From Russula earlei (taxonomy: Eukaryota > Basidiomycota > Agaricomycetes > Russulales > Russulaceae), in NCBI GenBank assembly GCA_025769875.1, contig JAGFNK010000298.1, positions 1 to 64,000 on the forward strand: DNA of 64,000 nucleotides, written 5' to 3'. Of the stretch, positions 44,998-56,888 are shown one piece after another. Within the stretch, counting starts at the first letter, position 1. Every line of letters starts with the position of its first letter. A program made the translations under genes and the position numbers. A model generated the notes under the pieces. That model did not search any database. It was not told the DNA's origin and saw only the letters and a program-made list of their open reading frames with translations.

Positions 44998-45524
44998 TGT
45001 TAGGATTCTTGTGTTTCTTCGTTGTCACCTGTTCACCTATGCTTCACTGACTCATTACTCATATGTGTTTACTCATCTGGCTTAGTGATTGCTTACTGAT
45101 CCTGATCAGTAATAGCTTACTCACTGCTTACCAATTCATGACAGATACTAGGAAAGAATGACTCACATGTGAGTCATATCTAACATTCTCAAATTGCACT
45201 CTACATATTTGGATACTACTGGTTCTCAGCTATGTGCACCCCAAGTTTCGTATGAATCAGATCAGTAGTTGAGATATCGTATAAATAGTCTGCGGTACCA
45301 AGAAGTCGAGCCTTATGCTCAACTTACTCATTTGACAAAACAATCATCTTGTCTAAATGCTCTAAACAAAACTATAGTGTTAACTCTAAGTGAAAGAGGC
45401 CCCTCTCTTCTCTTACATTTATTCTTCCTGAGATAGTATCAAAGGATTTGAAGTCTAGTGCTTGAACTATATCAAGCAACTCTTTCACTAAAGAGTTGGT
45501 AATAAGATCGGACAGATCTTAACA
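44998..45524 (+). repeat. Solo LTR-D (copia-like), target duplication CCATA
   Basis: TGTTAGGATTCTTG to GATCTTAACA, 527 bp, flanked by CCATA at 44,993-44,997 and 45,525-45,529. The length and TGTTA...TAACA ends are similar to LTR-C (524 bp), but the sequence differs. TATA-like ATATCGTATAAATA is at about 45,272. Confidence 0.85.
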
Positions 45525-45529
45525 CCATA

Positions 45530-46397
45530 CCATATAAACTCTGCAGCAGTCAGTGAACGGGATGGGTACAGGTCCCATACACTCATACATACACAGGTAT
45601 GGTGCACAGCCCTATTGTGGAGCTCACCAAATGCAAGCTCAATGCCATGGCTAAAGGCCACAAAGGCAATATTACCTTAACCCCCAAAAACTTCCATACT
45701 GTCTCACAAAATTTACAATCAGTATTTACAAATATTGTACACACAAAAATGTACTTAAAGGCTCCAAAAAATAAGCCAAAAGAATCAAGAAAGGGAGACA
45801 GAGTCTCATGTTTGTTCTTGAAAATGCCTCTGCATGCCATCCTCAGCTCCTGCTCCCACACACTGATTGTTGCACCCTCAGACCTTGCCCTTATATTTTC
45901 ACTACTTGGACCCCCAACAACAAGCACTGTCCTTGAACTCACAATGCAGCTCAAACACCCTCTGGCATCATACAACAGAATGCCTGCTTTTGTGGGCTCT
46001 TTCTTCAAGGCCACCACTGCTCTGTGGACAAGGTTCATTCAGTAGCTACAGAACATACAGTTGTTTGATATCTCATACACCCATAATCCAAACAAGTTCT
46101 TTATTTTTTCCATTCCCTGATTTGTGATGAGAATGCCCAATTGATCAGAGCAAATAAAGTTTCAGTTGTCGACCTTACATTTTCTTGTGAGTCCACTGTC
46201 TGATTGCTGGGCCAACAACTGTAGCGGCCACTGCTCAGGCAAAGCTGGAGTGACATCGTACTTGAGATGCGCATATGCTTGGGTCCAGCATTAAGTTGCA
46301 CAGATGCCCACACACCCACTCAAAGGAATGGATGCCCAGTGGTCATACCTTTACCCACCAAAAAAAAACATTGCATGTGACCATGATTTTGATGGTA
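45530..46397. other. Region with overlapping uncharacterised ORFs
   Basis: Frames of about 150 codons lie on both strands at 45,583-46,045. The plus frame (MVHSPIVELTKCKLNAMAKG...) and the minus frame (MNLVHRAVVALKKEPTKAG...) both start and stop within a few bases of each other. I cannot tell which, if either, was coding; neither has a known domain. Confidence 0.3.
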
Positions 46398-46811
46398 CTA
46401 TGGGTGGCTGGGAACTGCAAATATTACACGTTTTGATTTCTACAGCCTTCCACAACATACTTTGAGCCTTTAAATTTAAACCCTATGTCTTTTTTACTCT
46501 TTTATATCTGCTCATAAAATTTATATATTTTTATTCAAAGTTGTTGAGCTCTCAGACAATGACCAAAGTCAAAGGGCAAAAAGTTTGCAATGTGCAAATC
46601 TTCATAATGGCTGGTCACAGTCCAGTTTCAGTCTCCGCTGCAACGGAGGGGCAATTGCAACAGCCATCACAAGAGGCAATTTGCAGGATTTCAAAGCAGA
46701 TATGAACAAATATGTTAAGTTTCTCTGAAGTATCCCTGGGTATACAGTTCACATAGTAGGATATAAAGTGGAGTATGAATAAGGGGCATTAGATACAGCG
46801 GTATCAAGTTG

Positions 46812-49103
46812 TCAGTGTTGTGGAGGACGTGTGATGGCAGGCATGGTGTCAGATGATGTTGACACAGCATTATTATCAATCGGCACTGGTTGTTTCTGCT
46901 CGTGTCGGCCAAACAACCCCATGAAACGCTTGTGGCCTTTTAGATCCGGATTCTTGTCAAAGTGGGCAGTGATCCTTGAGGTCAGATCTGGCTTTGTCCC
47001 CTCCATTGACAAATCAAGTGCAGTTGCAAGGTCTTGAAGTTTGGTCTTGTTCTTTGAACCCAAGGAGCCCATGAAGATCATGGTGGCCCCTTGTGTAGCC
47101 CACTGTACGATGTTTTCATACTCTTGATCTGACTTCTTCTTTCACTTCTCAGCTGCCTTCCTCTCCTTCTCATCCCATGCCACTCAATCAGCAGTAGCCT
47201 CCTGGATTCCTTGCTCCAAGGTTACAACCTGCGAAGACGTTTGGATTCAATGACCCAGTCCATCTTTCTTCTGTGCTTGGCGATTCAATTGATGCTTCAA
47301 AACAGCATTTTCATGCTGCATGAACACTGCATGGACCTTGGCAGCATCTCATTGGGCCACCATCTCCACAATACATTCCCGGAGCTCTGCTGTCTGGGCC
47401 TCTAAATTGTTTATGTGCTCTGAAAGTGGTTGAGGTTTAGCACCAGAGAATGGAGTAGTCTCAATGCTAGTGGGGGCCTGCAGTAGGACATCACAAGTTG
47501 TGCAGAATGATCGTGTTCGTCTGGGAGTAGGTGTTGGTGTTGGTGTGCTAGCATGTTGTGCCACATGCATGGGTAATAGGGAAGGACCAGGGATGGATGA
47601 CGATGAGTCTTCAGGTCCACAGAGGGAAGGGTCAATGACATGCAAGGTAGATGTCTCCCTTGCACCAGACTCCAAGTCATCCTGGGAATCGGATGACTCA
47701 GAGTCAGAGTCAGAGCCACTGTCACTGCCACTGCTTCCGATCTCAGGCTCGTCCTCAAGGGGTGCAGTCAGGTCAAACAAGTCATTGGAGGATGCATCAG
47801 GGGCAGGGGGCATTCTAGACAGAAATGATTTTGGAGTGTGTGTTAGCATGGAAGTCGAGACACTTGGGGCAAAGTCAGCTTGGGTAAAAATGTCTGGATT
47901 GAGAGGACAGATGCCAGATCATCTCCAAGCGTGAAGGATCGTCTCCACTTTGAAAGCTGTGGTTCTCACGGCCATGTACTCCTTGACAACATCTTTGATA
48001 TCCATCCCTTGCTCTGTTTCATAGATAATCTCATCACATCGATTAAACCATGCTGTCTGAAGTGGCCCAAAAACACCAACATCCAGTGGTTGAAGGTGAT
48101 GCGTCATGTGAGGTGGAAGGCAGAAAAGGTTGATTCTGTGTTCTCGGGCTAATGTGATCACTTCCAGTGTTGTATGTGAGCCATGCCCATCATATATAAG
48201 TAAAATTGGCTTTCCAGATGTGTTGCGCACCTTTGCACCCAGAATGAAGCACTTCTAAAACCATTCATGCCCAATAAAATCATCTGTCCAACCATTCTCA
48301 GATGTCGTGACTCTAATCTCAAGTCAGGATCCTTGTCTGCTTGTGTTCCGAAGGATTACGCACATAACTCCTGGTTCACAGAACCACTCCAGACACTTCG
48401 TAGAACCTGGGAATACAAACTTTGGTTTGATGGTGAATGTTCCATCGGCACACACAACCTCAATGACTGTCACCAGCTGAAGGTCATCACTTTTCAGCTT
48501 GTACCGGGACATGTCTGCTTTTGCAAAGTAAAACTTCAGCCCAGTGCCCTTCTGCCCTCTGCCAAGTTGGATCCCTTTCTCATCCATGTTGTAAATGTTC
48601 TCCCAAGGTATTCTATGCTCCTCCATATGCAATTTGAGTAGTTGAAAGTGATGCTGGACTGTTGAAAAGTTGAATGCCTGAGCCCATTTGGGATCAAGTC
48701 CTGATCCTCGCCCCAACTTTAGGTCTCCATGATGTACTGTGAATCGGCGGATCCATGACTTTGAGATTGTCCACTTGTGAGCAGGAGGAAGCATTGACTG
48801 GACCATTGGGCAAACAGTCCATTGGTTGACTGGGTGTCCAGTAACACCAAGATACTTGATCCACTCCACCAATGTTTCTTCCTGCAAAGGGCTAAGAAGC
48901 AGCTGGTTCTTATGCACTGCCTTTTTAGGTGTGGTTTTGCCCAAGCACCTTCGACGCATGGTGTGGTAGGGGACTTCATATGCTTTTGCTGCATCAGTCA
49001 ATGTTTTGTATATCCCATCCTTGAGGTCTTGGGCTGCCTTCTTTATGTTGGCCTCTGTTGCGTCATCAACTATTTTTTTCATGTGAGGTGTGGAACAAAC
49101 CAT
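46812..49103 (-). pseudogene. Pogo-type transposase (CENP-B/DDE_1 family), several stops
   Basis: From ATG 49,103: an HTH of the psq/CENP-B kind (TLTDAAKAYEVPYHTMRRR), a second HTH (PVNQWTVCPMVQSM, SKSWIRRFTVHH), then the DDE_1 catalytic core with NMDEKGIQLG (first Asp), LLIYDGHGSHTT (second Asp) and PPHMTHHLQPLDVGVFGP. The tail has an acidic DSGSDSDSESSDSQDD segment and a SAP-like end (KTKLQDLATALDLSMEGTKPDL). Stops occur near 48,320, 48,255, 47,920 and 47,140-47,185. At 47,920 the family-like Trp codon reads TGA. The element would insert at TA. Confidence 0.75.
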
Positions 49104-49121
49104 GCTAGGACTCAAATTGTT

Positions 49122-49161
49122 GACATGTCTGACTGACGCGTCAGTCCTTAGACATGTCTGA
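49122..49161. promoter_or_regulatory. Palindrome and direct repeats upstream of the pogo transposase
   Basis: ACTGACGCGTCAGT (49,132-49,145) is a perfect 14-bp palindrome. It lies between two direct repeats of GACATGTCTGA (49,122-49,132 and 49,151-49,161), 19 bp upstream of the transposase ATG. It may be a subterminal transposase-binding or promoter site. Confidence 0.45.
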
Positions 49162-49651
49162 GGACCTCAATGGTGATTGCTGATGCCCTGCCATGAGTGG
49201 TACTTCAATGTGTCACTTCAGAGTCATGTCCTGTTCAACAAAAGTGTAAATCATTCATTTCATGACAATTCCACCTTTGCTACCCTTTGGAAAATTGGTT
49301 CTGAGGTGATGTCAATATTTAGATTGGATTGGTAAACTGTTCCTAGGGGTTTTTGGTCAGGGTGTATGTTTCCAAATAACCGGAGCTTTGTACATTGGGG
49401 TCATTTTGACCATTTCTTGCATCCCATTTTAAAACCATGAGCTGTTTTAATCTTTTGACTTCATAGTCACGATGATATATACTGAATAGTGCTACTATAA
49501 TTTTTCCAGAGCCATTAAATGGTGTTGTTGTATAGAAATTTGAGATTTGCACATCACGGATCAGTTGCACATCGTGATCAGCCATAGTACCCCTTGACGC
49601 TCAGACGACTGCTATCCAATCAACACTAACATCACCACGGGTATCATATGA

Positions 49652-51233
49652 TCAGATAACCAAAGATTTGGCTCCTTCAAGACCGCGCCCCTCCTGAGCC
49701 CAGCGTTCGACGGTGTCTCTGTGATACGTCCAGGACGGACTATCCAACATTATCAGGGAAATTAGATCCTCAACGCAAAACGGAAGCGCCGGGTCCTCGG
49801 CCAATGCGCGCATAATAGAGGAGCTGCGATGTCCCAACTTAGTGATCACGCCTTCTTAAGCGAGCCAATCCAAACGCACATCACCACTGTTACGTTTTGG
49901 GGGTCGGTCTGGCTCCCCAACCTGACGCAGATATCCAACAGCCCGTGACCCTGGCGCCAAAGTGTGTATGCGTGTCGATGAAGCCTACGACCACCTCGTG
50001 AAGGGTTTCGCGTGGCACCGCCGTGGCTGGCCCCGCCAATAAGATCATTGTTACCCCCCTCCTTCAGTTCCTTCGCTAGGTCTGATGTGTAGCGTTGAGG
50101 TATGAGCCGTGTGCTCGAGGAACGAGCAGTTTTCATGAGAGACCTGTAAACCAATAATCCAGAATGGACGTCATTAGAGGCATCTACCGTCTATGAGATG
50201 ATCGCTCCAATCTGACTTTGACCCTATACGTACATTTCATCTGCGCCGGGGTAAGATCTTTGCTCCAGTCACTCGTACGCACTGGGCCCTTGTGCAGTGT
50301 TTTTTGCAGACAATAGGAAACTATCTTTGCAAGTGATACGATCGGTCTTTTGAATGTGGACGCAAAATTCTGATCAACTTGGCACGCTAAGGCGCCAAGC
50401 TCAACAAGATTAGAAGCCAGAATATCGTAGTCGCGGAAAAGTTTCATTCCGTCGTCTTGGATTCGTCCACATATCTTGAGTCCACTGAATGGAGTGACAG
50501 CAAGTTTCACTCACTGCGGATGTTTACACCCGTTTTCGCGACTTTCGAAGATTCAATTAGCTCCTACAGAACGTCGGTATCACTGTGGTCGAAATGGGAA
50601 GACACCCGCACTTTAACTTTCTCAGGAAATCCTTGTGATGGGTCAGCATACTATTCAATATACAATGAGGTGCACCAACGTTTCATTTTGCTGACGTGAA
50701 TGAGAAGAATGATGTCGACATCGCAAAGTTGAACGAGGGCGACCTTTCCCTCCTGGCCACCACCGAGTCTGCTTGGAGTAAAAGGCCACTCGAGGTCAAG
50801 ACCGACAGCGCTACGCAGATCATTCACAACACATGAACTGGACGGACATTGAATTTCAGACTTACCCATTCAGACAGGATACCACCTCATCGGCATCCTC
50901 TTCGTTCTTGATGTAAATTACTTTCGGTTTAGGAACGTTTTCTGCGTAGTTATAGGTTGGATATGCGGACCCTGGTTGTGGAGGCTTCGTGACGATGCCA
51001 GAGCTCCGGTCACTTTTGGCAAGTGACTGGGCTTCTCCCGACGATGTATGTTCATTTTCTTTCAGAGACTCTGTCTTCTTCAAGCGCCGCTTCCCAAGAA
51101 GACCTGATGAAGGAGCACTGTGATCATCGGAGGCGTCACATGTCGTACGCGAAGGACAAGTAACTAGCTGGGCACTTAGAGCGTCAAATAGCCTGTCATT
51201 CTCTGGAGTAGTGAGGTCAATGGTCCCGTCCAT
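49652..51233 (-). CDS. 3'-5' exonuclease, DEDDy family (WRN-exonuclease-like)
   Basis: Seven exons (51,233-50,866; 50,810-50,680; 50,631-50,612; 50,563-50,515; 50,455-50,234; 50,183-49,894; 49,837-49,652) sum to 422 codons; introns are 48-59 bp. Exon 3 is only 20 bp. Exo I is VGLDLEW (D-x-E); Exo II is TGVNIRNDGMKLF; Exo III is YASNDVHSGLLVY (Tyr and Asp present). All four acidic residues and the Tyr are therefore kept. The N-terminal ~120 residues are low-complexity with Ser and Lys. The C-terminal domain (LPFCVEDLISLIMLDSPSW) follows the exonuclease fold. Such proteins degrade nucleic acid 3' to 5'. The start is chosen at ATG 51,233 (MDGTIDLTTPEND); an in-frame ATG at 51,317 is possible. 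It is divergent from the zuotin-like gene. Confidence 0.8.
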
Positions 51234-51476
51234 GTCTGGGAGAAAGAGCGTCGTTGGACTGGGAAAGCGTGCGTTCAAAGCAGACAAGACTTTGGAGCTG
51301 CCTTGACGACATTGCATCGTTGCAGTTATCACAGTACGACACGAACGATCCACTCGCTCAAACGCGTATATCACGTGATCGCAATGTAGCACATTTCCCA
51401 CGGGCCTATTTTTCGGGAAGAGGGCGTTGATGCACGCCAACCGGACAATGCGTGTTGGAATCTCAGTTATATCATC

Positions 51477-52905
51477 ATGGGAGACATCATCACCCTCCCT
51501 GTCGTCTCTCTTCCCCAACAAACTGACCGGAAATCGGAGCCTTCTCAAGGCAATACCATCTCGCGTGAGTGACCTTGGTGTCCGACCCTTTCCCTATCTT
51601 ATTTCCCGTTTCTATTACAGCATTTGTAGAACGAAAACTCATTCCCGTTGGGCCTGCATATTTGGCCCACGTAAGGAGAGTCGTGCACGATCTTTCTTTT
51701 GAGGAACATGACAAACATGTAGAGGAAGAAGAGAAGCGACGGCGAAATCTCGAGCGAGAAGCTGATGATGAGGATGATCTCGGTGTTGGTGATGAGGAAG
51801 AGACCGAAGATGTCTTATCATTGGATCCCAAAGAGTGGAAGGTATGTCGTAGGCTTTCTCTTTTGAACATGACGATGCTACATCGTGTCCTGTATTTTTA
51901 GAAACAAGACCATTATGCTGTTCTTGGGCTATCGCATCTTAGATATAGAGCTACTCCAGAACAAATAAAGATCGCCCGTATGTATTATTCTAAATCCTGC
52001 CTTCCAACACTCACTCGACTCAGATCGTAAAAAGGTGTTGAAGCACCACCCTGACAAAAAGGCTGGCGCCGTCGGCAACTCCAATGACGATGCTTTCTTC
52101 AAGTGCATCCAGAAAGCAAACGACGTACTCACTCATCCAGAAAAGCGCCGCCAATTCGATTCCGTCGATCCTTATTATGACCTTCTCGAGGCGGACGTAC
52201 CTACAACGCAGCAGGTCACAAAGGCGAAGAATCCAAACTCGGCATTTTTCAAACTCTTTGCGCCCGTATTTGAACGCGAGGCACGCTTTAGTAGAAAAAA
52301 AACCTGTTCCGCTACTTGGTGAATATTCGGACTCAAAGGAGGTGGTGGAGACATTCTATGACTTCTGGTACAATTTCGACAGTTGGCGCAGCTTTGAATA
52401 CCTTGACAAGGAAGTAAATGAGGGTAGCGACAAGTATGGGGCCCTCTTTCCATGTCAAATCACGACCCGTTAACCTTGCATGTAGCCGCGACGACAAGCG
52501 ATACACTGAAAAGAAGAACAAAACTGAACGCGCTCGACGGAAGAAGGAGGACACCGCTCGCCTCCGAGCCATCGTGGACGTTGCTCTTTCGGCTGACCCC
52601 CGGATTAAGCGTATCAAGCAGGAAGAGAAGGAGATACGAGAAGCGAAGCGCAAGAACAAGTCTGGCCCCGGCGGAGGGCCTTCAAAGGCACAGACCGAGG
52701 AAGAAAAGCGCCGTATAGAAGAGGAAGACAAGGCGAAAGAGGAAGCAGAGAAGGTCGGTTTGCCCCGCATTTACAATGTCCATACTTGTCCTACGGTTTT
52801 GTATAGGTTGCAAAGGCAGAGGCGAAGAAGGCAAAGGCCGCAGCTGCCAATGCCGCAAAGAAGGCGCGGCGTGTAGCAAGAGCAGAAGCCGGTGAAGTTC
52901 CTTGA
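51477..52905 (+). pseudogene. ZUO1: Zuotin (Zuo1/DNAJC2) copy, frameshifted and C-terminally short
   Basis: Exons 51,477-51,564, 51,621-51,841, 51,902-51,977, 52,024-52,433, 52,486-52,753 and 52,807-52,905. The N-terminus (MGDIITLPVVSLPQ), VERKLIPVGPAYLAHVRR, the J domain (DHYAVLGL, LKHHPDKK with HPD intact) and the zuotin homology region (YDFWYNFDSWRSFEYLDKE, DDKRYTEKKNKTERARRKKED) are clear. A run of eight A at 52,294-52,301 shifts the frame by one; with seven the spliced product would be 386 residues. It then ends at ARAEAGEVP-stop, without the C-terminal helical bundle found in Zuo1 (433 residues in S. cerevisiae). Zuotin pairs with Ssz1 as the ribosome-associated chaperone complex. It may be a decayed duplicate or an assembly error. 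Confidence 0.65.
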
Positions 52906-53143
52906 CGATGCACCATGTCGGGGAGGTAGCTGGAGCCAAAGCCGTGTTTTACTTGTGCCACCCGCTAGTCGTCACGGACCGCCATACCATATAAAAGCTC
53001 TGAGACTTTGTCGTGCACGACCGTATTGATACAAGCACGTGCCATCATACGCACTGTCGGAGATCGAACCTTGATTTGATACTGTACAGCATCTACCATA
53101 TTGATGATCGAGGCACTCGTCTACGAGTCTCAACGTCAAGAAG
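52906..53143. other. Promoter and 5' leader of the eS30 gene
   Basis: A short intergenic region of about 240 bp between the zuotin-like gene and RPS30. No other gene is seen. Confidence 0.4.
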
Positions 53144-53680
53144 ATGGGAAAAGGTGCGTCCACTTGTCTGCAAGAGTACCAAGCATTCATCGTGCTTGTA
53201 ATCTAGTACACGGGTCTCTTGCCCGCGCCGGCAAGGTCAAATCACAGACACCCAAGGTCGAGAAGCAGGAGAAGAAGAAAAATCCCCGAGGGCGTGCTAA
53301 GAAGCGGATGCTTTACAACCGCAGGTTCGTGGTGGACGTTGTCCGAGCACGGTTCAACCTACTGATCGAAGTTGTCAGATTCGTAAATGTCACAACTCTT
53401 CCAGGTGGCAAGCGGAGAATGTGAGTCTTTTCGTTACCCCATTCTCCGGACTTGTATCACGCATGCCTCTATGCGTGAGCGACTTTGTCCTCTAATTTGA
53501 TGAAATGCAAACATCACAAGCATAGTTCACACCGAAACTACCGTGTAGACAAACCTGCATCTTCGTCTTTCGCTCCTATCTGATCCCCCTTCCTCCATCT
53601 TCTCGTCGATCCTCGGTCTAGCAGCGTACTAAAACTGACCATCCTTTTTATTTTCCAGGAATCCGAACCCCGAGAAATAA
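53144..53680 (+). CDS. RPS30: 40S ribosomal protein eS30
   Basis: Four exons (53,144-53,153; 53,207-53,324; 53,379-53,420; 53,659-53,680) give 63 residues, the normal size for fungal eS30. The product begins [20 protein letters not shown] and ends with the very conserved [21 protein letters not shown]. The first exon is 10 bp, ending inside the Val codon. The last intron is 238 bp, much longer than the others, and pyrimidine-rich, which is a common place for regulation or snoRNAs in ribosomal protein genes, but I see no snoRNA boxes I would call. There is no ubiquitin-like fusion, unlike animal FAU. The small basic protein is part of the 40S subunit near the decoding site. Confidence 0.95.
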
Positions 53681-53936
53681 AAGCTGCAAGCCCAATCATC
53701 GCCCGCCCAAACCCATTACGCCTCCATCGGAAACGGTGTCTTCCGTTAGTGTCAAAGATGACATGTGGGGCGGTTGTGTCGTTGACTGGTCACTGTATCC
53801 GCATTTCTTATCATCACTGTGCTTATACGCATGCTCCTTCGCTACGCCCATTCCATGAACTAGGCATTAAAGAACTTACATCCTGCGCGTGTTTGACCGT
53901 GAAACTATGACAACGATAACGAAGGGCATGATGTTG
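53681..53936. other. Convergent 3' intergenic region (RPS30 / FOL1)
   Basis: About 256 bp between two converging stop codons; it holds both 3' UTRs. No gene. Confidence 0.5.
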
Positions 53937-56795
53937 TTAGCTCCAGATAGCATCGGCCACTCTCACCACGTCGCCAAGTTCGAAAACATCATGCACGCGG
54001 ACAACGGCCGCACCCTGTTGTACCGCACATGCGACTGCAGCTGCTGTGGCCCACCCACGCTCCTTGGGCGTCGTCTGACGGCCTTGATATGGCCCTTCGT
54101 CGTCTTCCTGCAAAAGGATGGCACCGAGGAACGACTTGCGTGACACGCCAACGAGGTGAGGGTATCCGCGCAGGGGATTCCATGCACCATCTTCTGTACG
54201 CGCGTCTGCAGCGACGATGGAGGCTGACTCGCGCAGCAGTTGAAGGTTGCCTTCGACGGACTTGCTGAAGCCGATGCCAGGATCGACCATGACGAGCCAG
54301 CGCCGCACGCCTCCGGGCCCGCGCACGATCGCCTCGACCTTTCGGCCCAGCTCCTGGGCGACGCCGCGCACGACCGAGCCGTACGCGGAATAGTCTTTGT
54401 TCGCGCCGGCGTCGCCGCGCGAGTGCATCAGGACGACGGGGACGGCGAGCTCGCGGGCGACCCTCTTCATGGACGCGAGGCGGGCCGACGCCGACGCCGT
54501 GGTGGGTGGGCAGTCCGGGCCCGTGAAGGCGTGCACGTCGTTGATGCAGTTGGCGCCGGCGAGGACGGCCGAGCGCGCGACGTCCGCGCGGAACGTGTCC
54601 ACGCTGATCAGCACGTCCCTCGCCGCCGCCGCCCTTCTTCTTCCCTTTGCCCTTGCGTCTTCCGCCGCGTCGTCGGGCAGCGCGCGTATCGCCTCGATGA
54701 CGGGCACCACGCGGCGTGTCTCCTCCTCGGGGGAGACGTACGCCGCGCCCGGCCGCGTGGAGTACCCGCCGACGTCGACGATGTCCGCCCCGGCGGCCGC
54801 GGAAGACGCCGCGTAGTCGAGCGCGGCGGGGAGCGTGGTGTGGTCGGAACCGTCGGAGAACGAGTCTGGGGTCACGTTGAGGGTGGCCATGAGGCGCGTC
54901 CGGCGGCGAGGAGAGGTCGCATTGTGGCCGGCGGGGACGGCTGCCGATCGGGTCGGCGGGAACTTCCAGTACGCTTGTGTGTGCGGAATGGCGGGAGCAG
55001 GTGCAACTGGCGGTGCATGGTGGGGCGAACGAGGGTACCTGGGAAAGGGCATGACTTTGATCATGGCCGGTGAACCGACGGGGGCTGTCTTTAGCACGTC
55101 GGAAAGCATCTCATGGATCGGTTTGCGGAACGCTGAGTGAACAAAGTCTGGCACCATACTGCGCGAGCGATCAGCGCTCGACATCTTGCGGAAGGGAAAG
55201 CAAATGCTGACTCGAATAAAGGCCGCAAGACGAACTCTCGTTCAGCCATCCGGGGATGTGGGACAACCAAATGCCCCTCGAGATCTTCTAGGGACGCCCT
55301 GCGAGAGTCGGGTCTGGTATCGATGTGCGCGTCGTCGTAGAACAGTACGTCCAAGTCGACGGCTCGCGGGCCGTTACGAATGGAAGGTACGCGCCCCACG
55401 GTACGTTCTATGGCCTTAAGGACTTTCAGGAGCTTGAGGGGCGCGACTGTAGTTCTAATCTGAAGGGACGAGGCTAAGGGCTGACAGCGCATGGTTGAAA
55501 GGACGTACGATGCAAGCGCAATTCAAAAAATCGGGCTGATCTGTGACATACATCGGTGCAGATTCGTATAAGAAACTCGTGTTTATGACTGCTAGGCTCT
55601 TGGACTCTTCTGGTTCCTCAAAAGCAGAAATAAGTTCTGGGGATTCCAAGAGTTGGAGAGCCGCTTCGATATTCGCAAAGCGGTCTCCAAGGTTGGACCC
55701 CAGGGCAATAGCAGCGAAGTGTTGCCCCTGTGGATAAGACGAGCCAGGAGCGGACACCCCATCTTGAGCTAGGAGACCAAGGGCTGACGGGTCAAGGGGA
55801 GGGTCAAGCCCGAATCCAGGGGCAGGATCCTCAATTCTGGTCATAGCCGGGTAGTCATGAGATGTTCGAACAATTTCGACCTCGGCAGCATCTGCGAACA
55901 CGAGAGCTTTGGGCTTCGCAGCACGAATGGTGACTACGTCATCCGGTTGAGTAGCGTGGCGAAGCGTGATCCTGGCGACGAGGGACGCAAGCGATTCGAG
56001 GGACACGAACTCGGAGGATTCGACTTCCTGACCGACGCGTCAGCTTTTTTTTTCTCTTTTCGTTGCTAAAAGCACGTCTTCCCAGAGAGGGAGCCCGCGC
56101 GCACCTGGCGAATGTCCCTGGCGAGCCGCCGAAAGTCGAACGCGTTCTCTGGCTCGCGCGCGACGGTCGTGGACACCTCCACATCAAAGTGCACCAACTG
56201 CCTGTCTTCTCTTTCGCACGGATTCAGGCCGACGACGACATTGCAGGAAATGTTCTGAACCGATAAGCGGTCCGGGGACAGAGAGCGGAGGGCGCCGTCG
56301 TCGTCCCTCGCACGCGACGAGAAGACGCGAACGGCGTCGGCGTACGGGACCGCTCTGGGTTTGACGAGGTCGACGGTCATGCGCCGAACGTCCGGGAACG
56401 CACCGAAGCACGTCTGGAAGATGTGATCCGAGAGCTGCTCGAGGCTGCGGAACTTGCGAGCAGACGAGAGAGGGGCGTCGTCGCCCCCCTCGACGGACGC
56501 GAGGACGCGCTTGGACAGAGAGCCGTAGTTTATCGACTCTGAGATGTCGTCGGCGTCCGCCGCGGCGCGCAGGTCGTAAGGGATGCTGATGCTGACCCGC
56601 ACGGGCTGCCGCACTGGCGCGGATGTCGGTGACGGCCACTGGGCGCCGTCCGCGACATGTACCAGAAGCAGGAGGTCGCGCACGCGGATGGCGTCGTTCC
56701 AGTGTCCAACCTGGGATCGCTCAAGATGTGATAAACTTGAAACGTAAAGTGTGTTCAACGCATGCAATGCTAGCGTGTTGGGTCGCTGACCTCAT
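53937..56795 (-). CDS. FOL1: Trifunctional folate synthesis protein (DHNA-HPPK-DHPS)
   Basis: Five exons (56,795-56,760; 56,710-56,105; 56,027-55,509; 55,459-55,212; 55,158-53,937) give 876 residues. Two dihydroneopterin aldolase modules come first (about residues 15-150, and 150-300). HPPK starts near 319 (FAAIALGSNLGDR) and has IRNGPRAVDLDVLFYDD and VVPHPRMAEREFVLRPL. DHPS fills about 557-876 with LMATLNVTPDSFSDGS, GADIVDVGGYSTRPG, VDPGIGFSKS and SRKSFLGA. The enzyme converts dihydroneopterin to dihydropteroate with p-aminobenzoate; DHPS is the sulfonamide target. In S. cerevisiae Fol1 is mitochondrial; no clear presequence is read here. The 36-bp first exon and start are the least certain part. 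It is divergent from EMC2 with 93 bp between start codons. Confidence 0.9.
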
Positions 56796-56888
56796 AGCTA
56801 GCAGCAGTCGATGGGCAGACCGTTTCAACTCGGCCCGCTTTCTCCGCTCTCTAAAGCAAAGCCGCGTGGCCAAGTGGGTGACACCGCG

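Larger units (their letters stand above)
46398..49587 (-). mobile_element. Pogo-type DNA transposon (boundaries tentative)
   Basis: A degraded pogo-superfamily transposase fills 46,812-49,103. Candidate ends are CTATGG... after TA at 46,396-46,397 and ...CCATAG before TA at 49,588-49,589, a short inverted repeat with the TA duplication typical of Tc1/mariner/pogo. The repeat is only 6 bp, so the ends are uncertain. Confidence 0.5.

Noticed and set aside
47464..47934. Plus-strand 156-codon ORF
   Set aside because: It is antisense to the acidic Ser/Asp tail of the pogo transposase, which has better family support.
54240..55073. Plus-strand 277-codon ORF antisense to FOL1
   Set aside because: It is the shadow of GC-rich DHPS coding sequence on the opposite strand.
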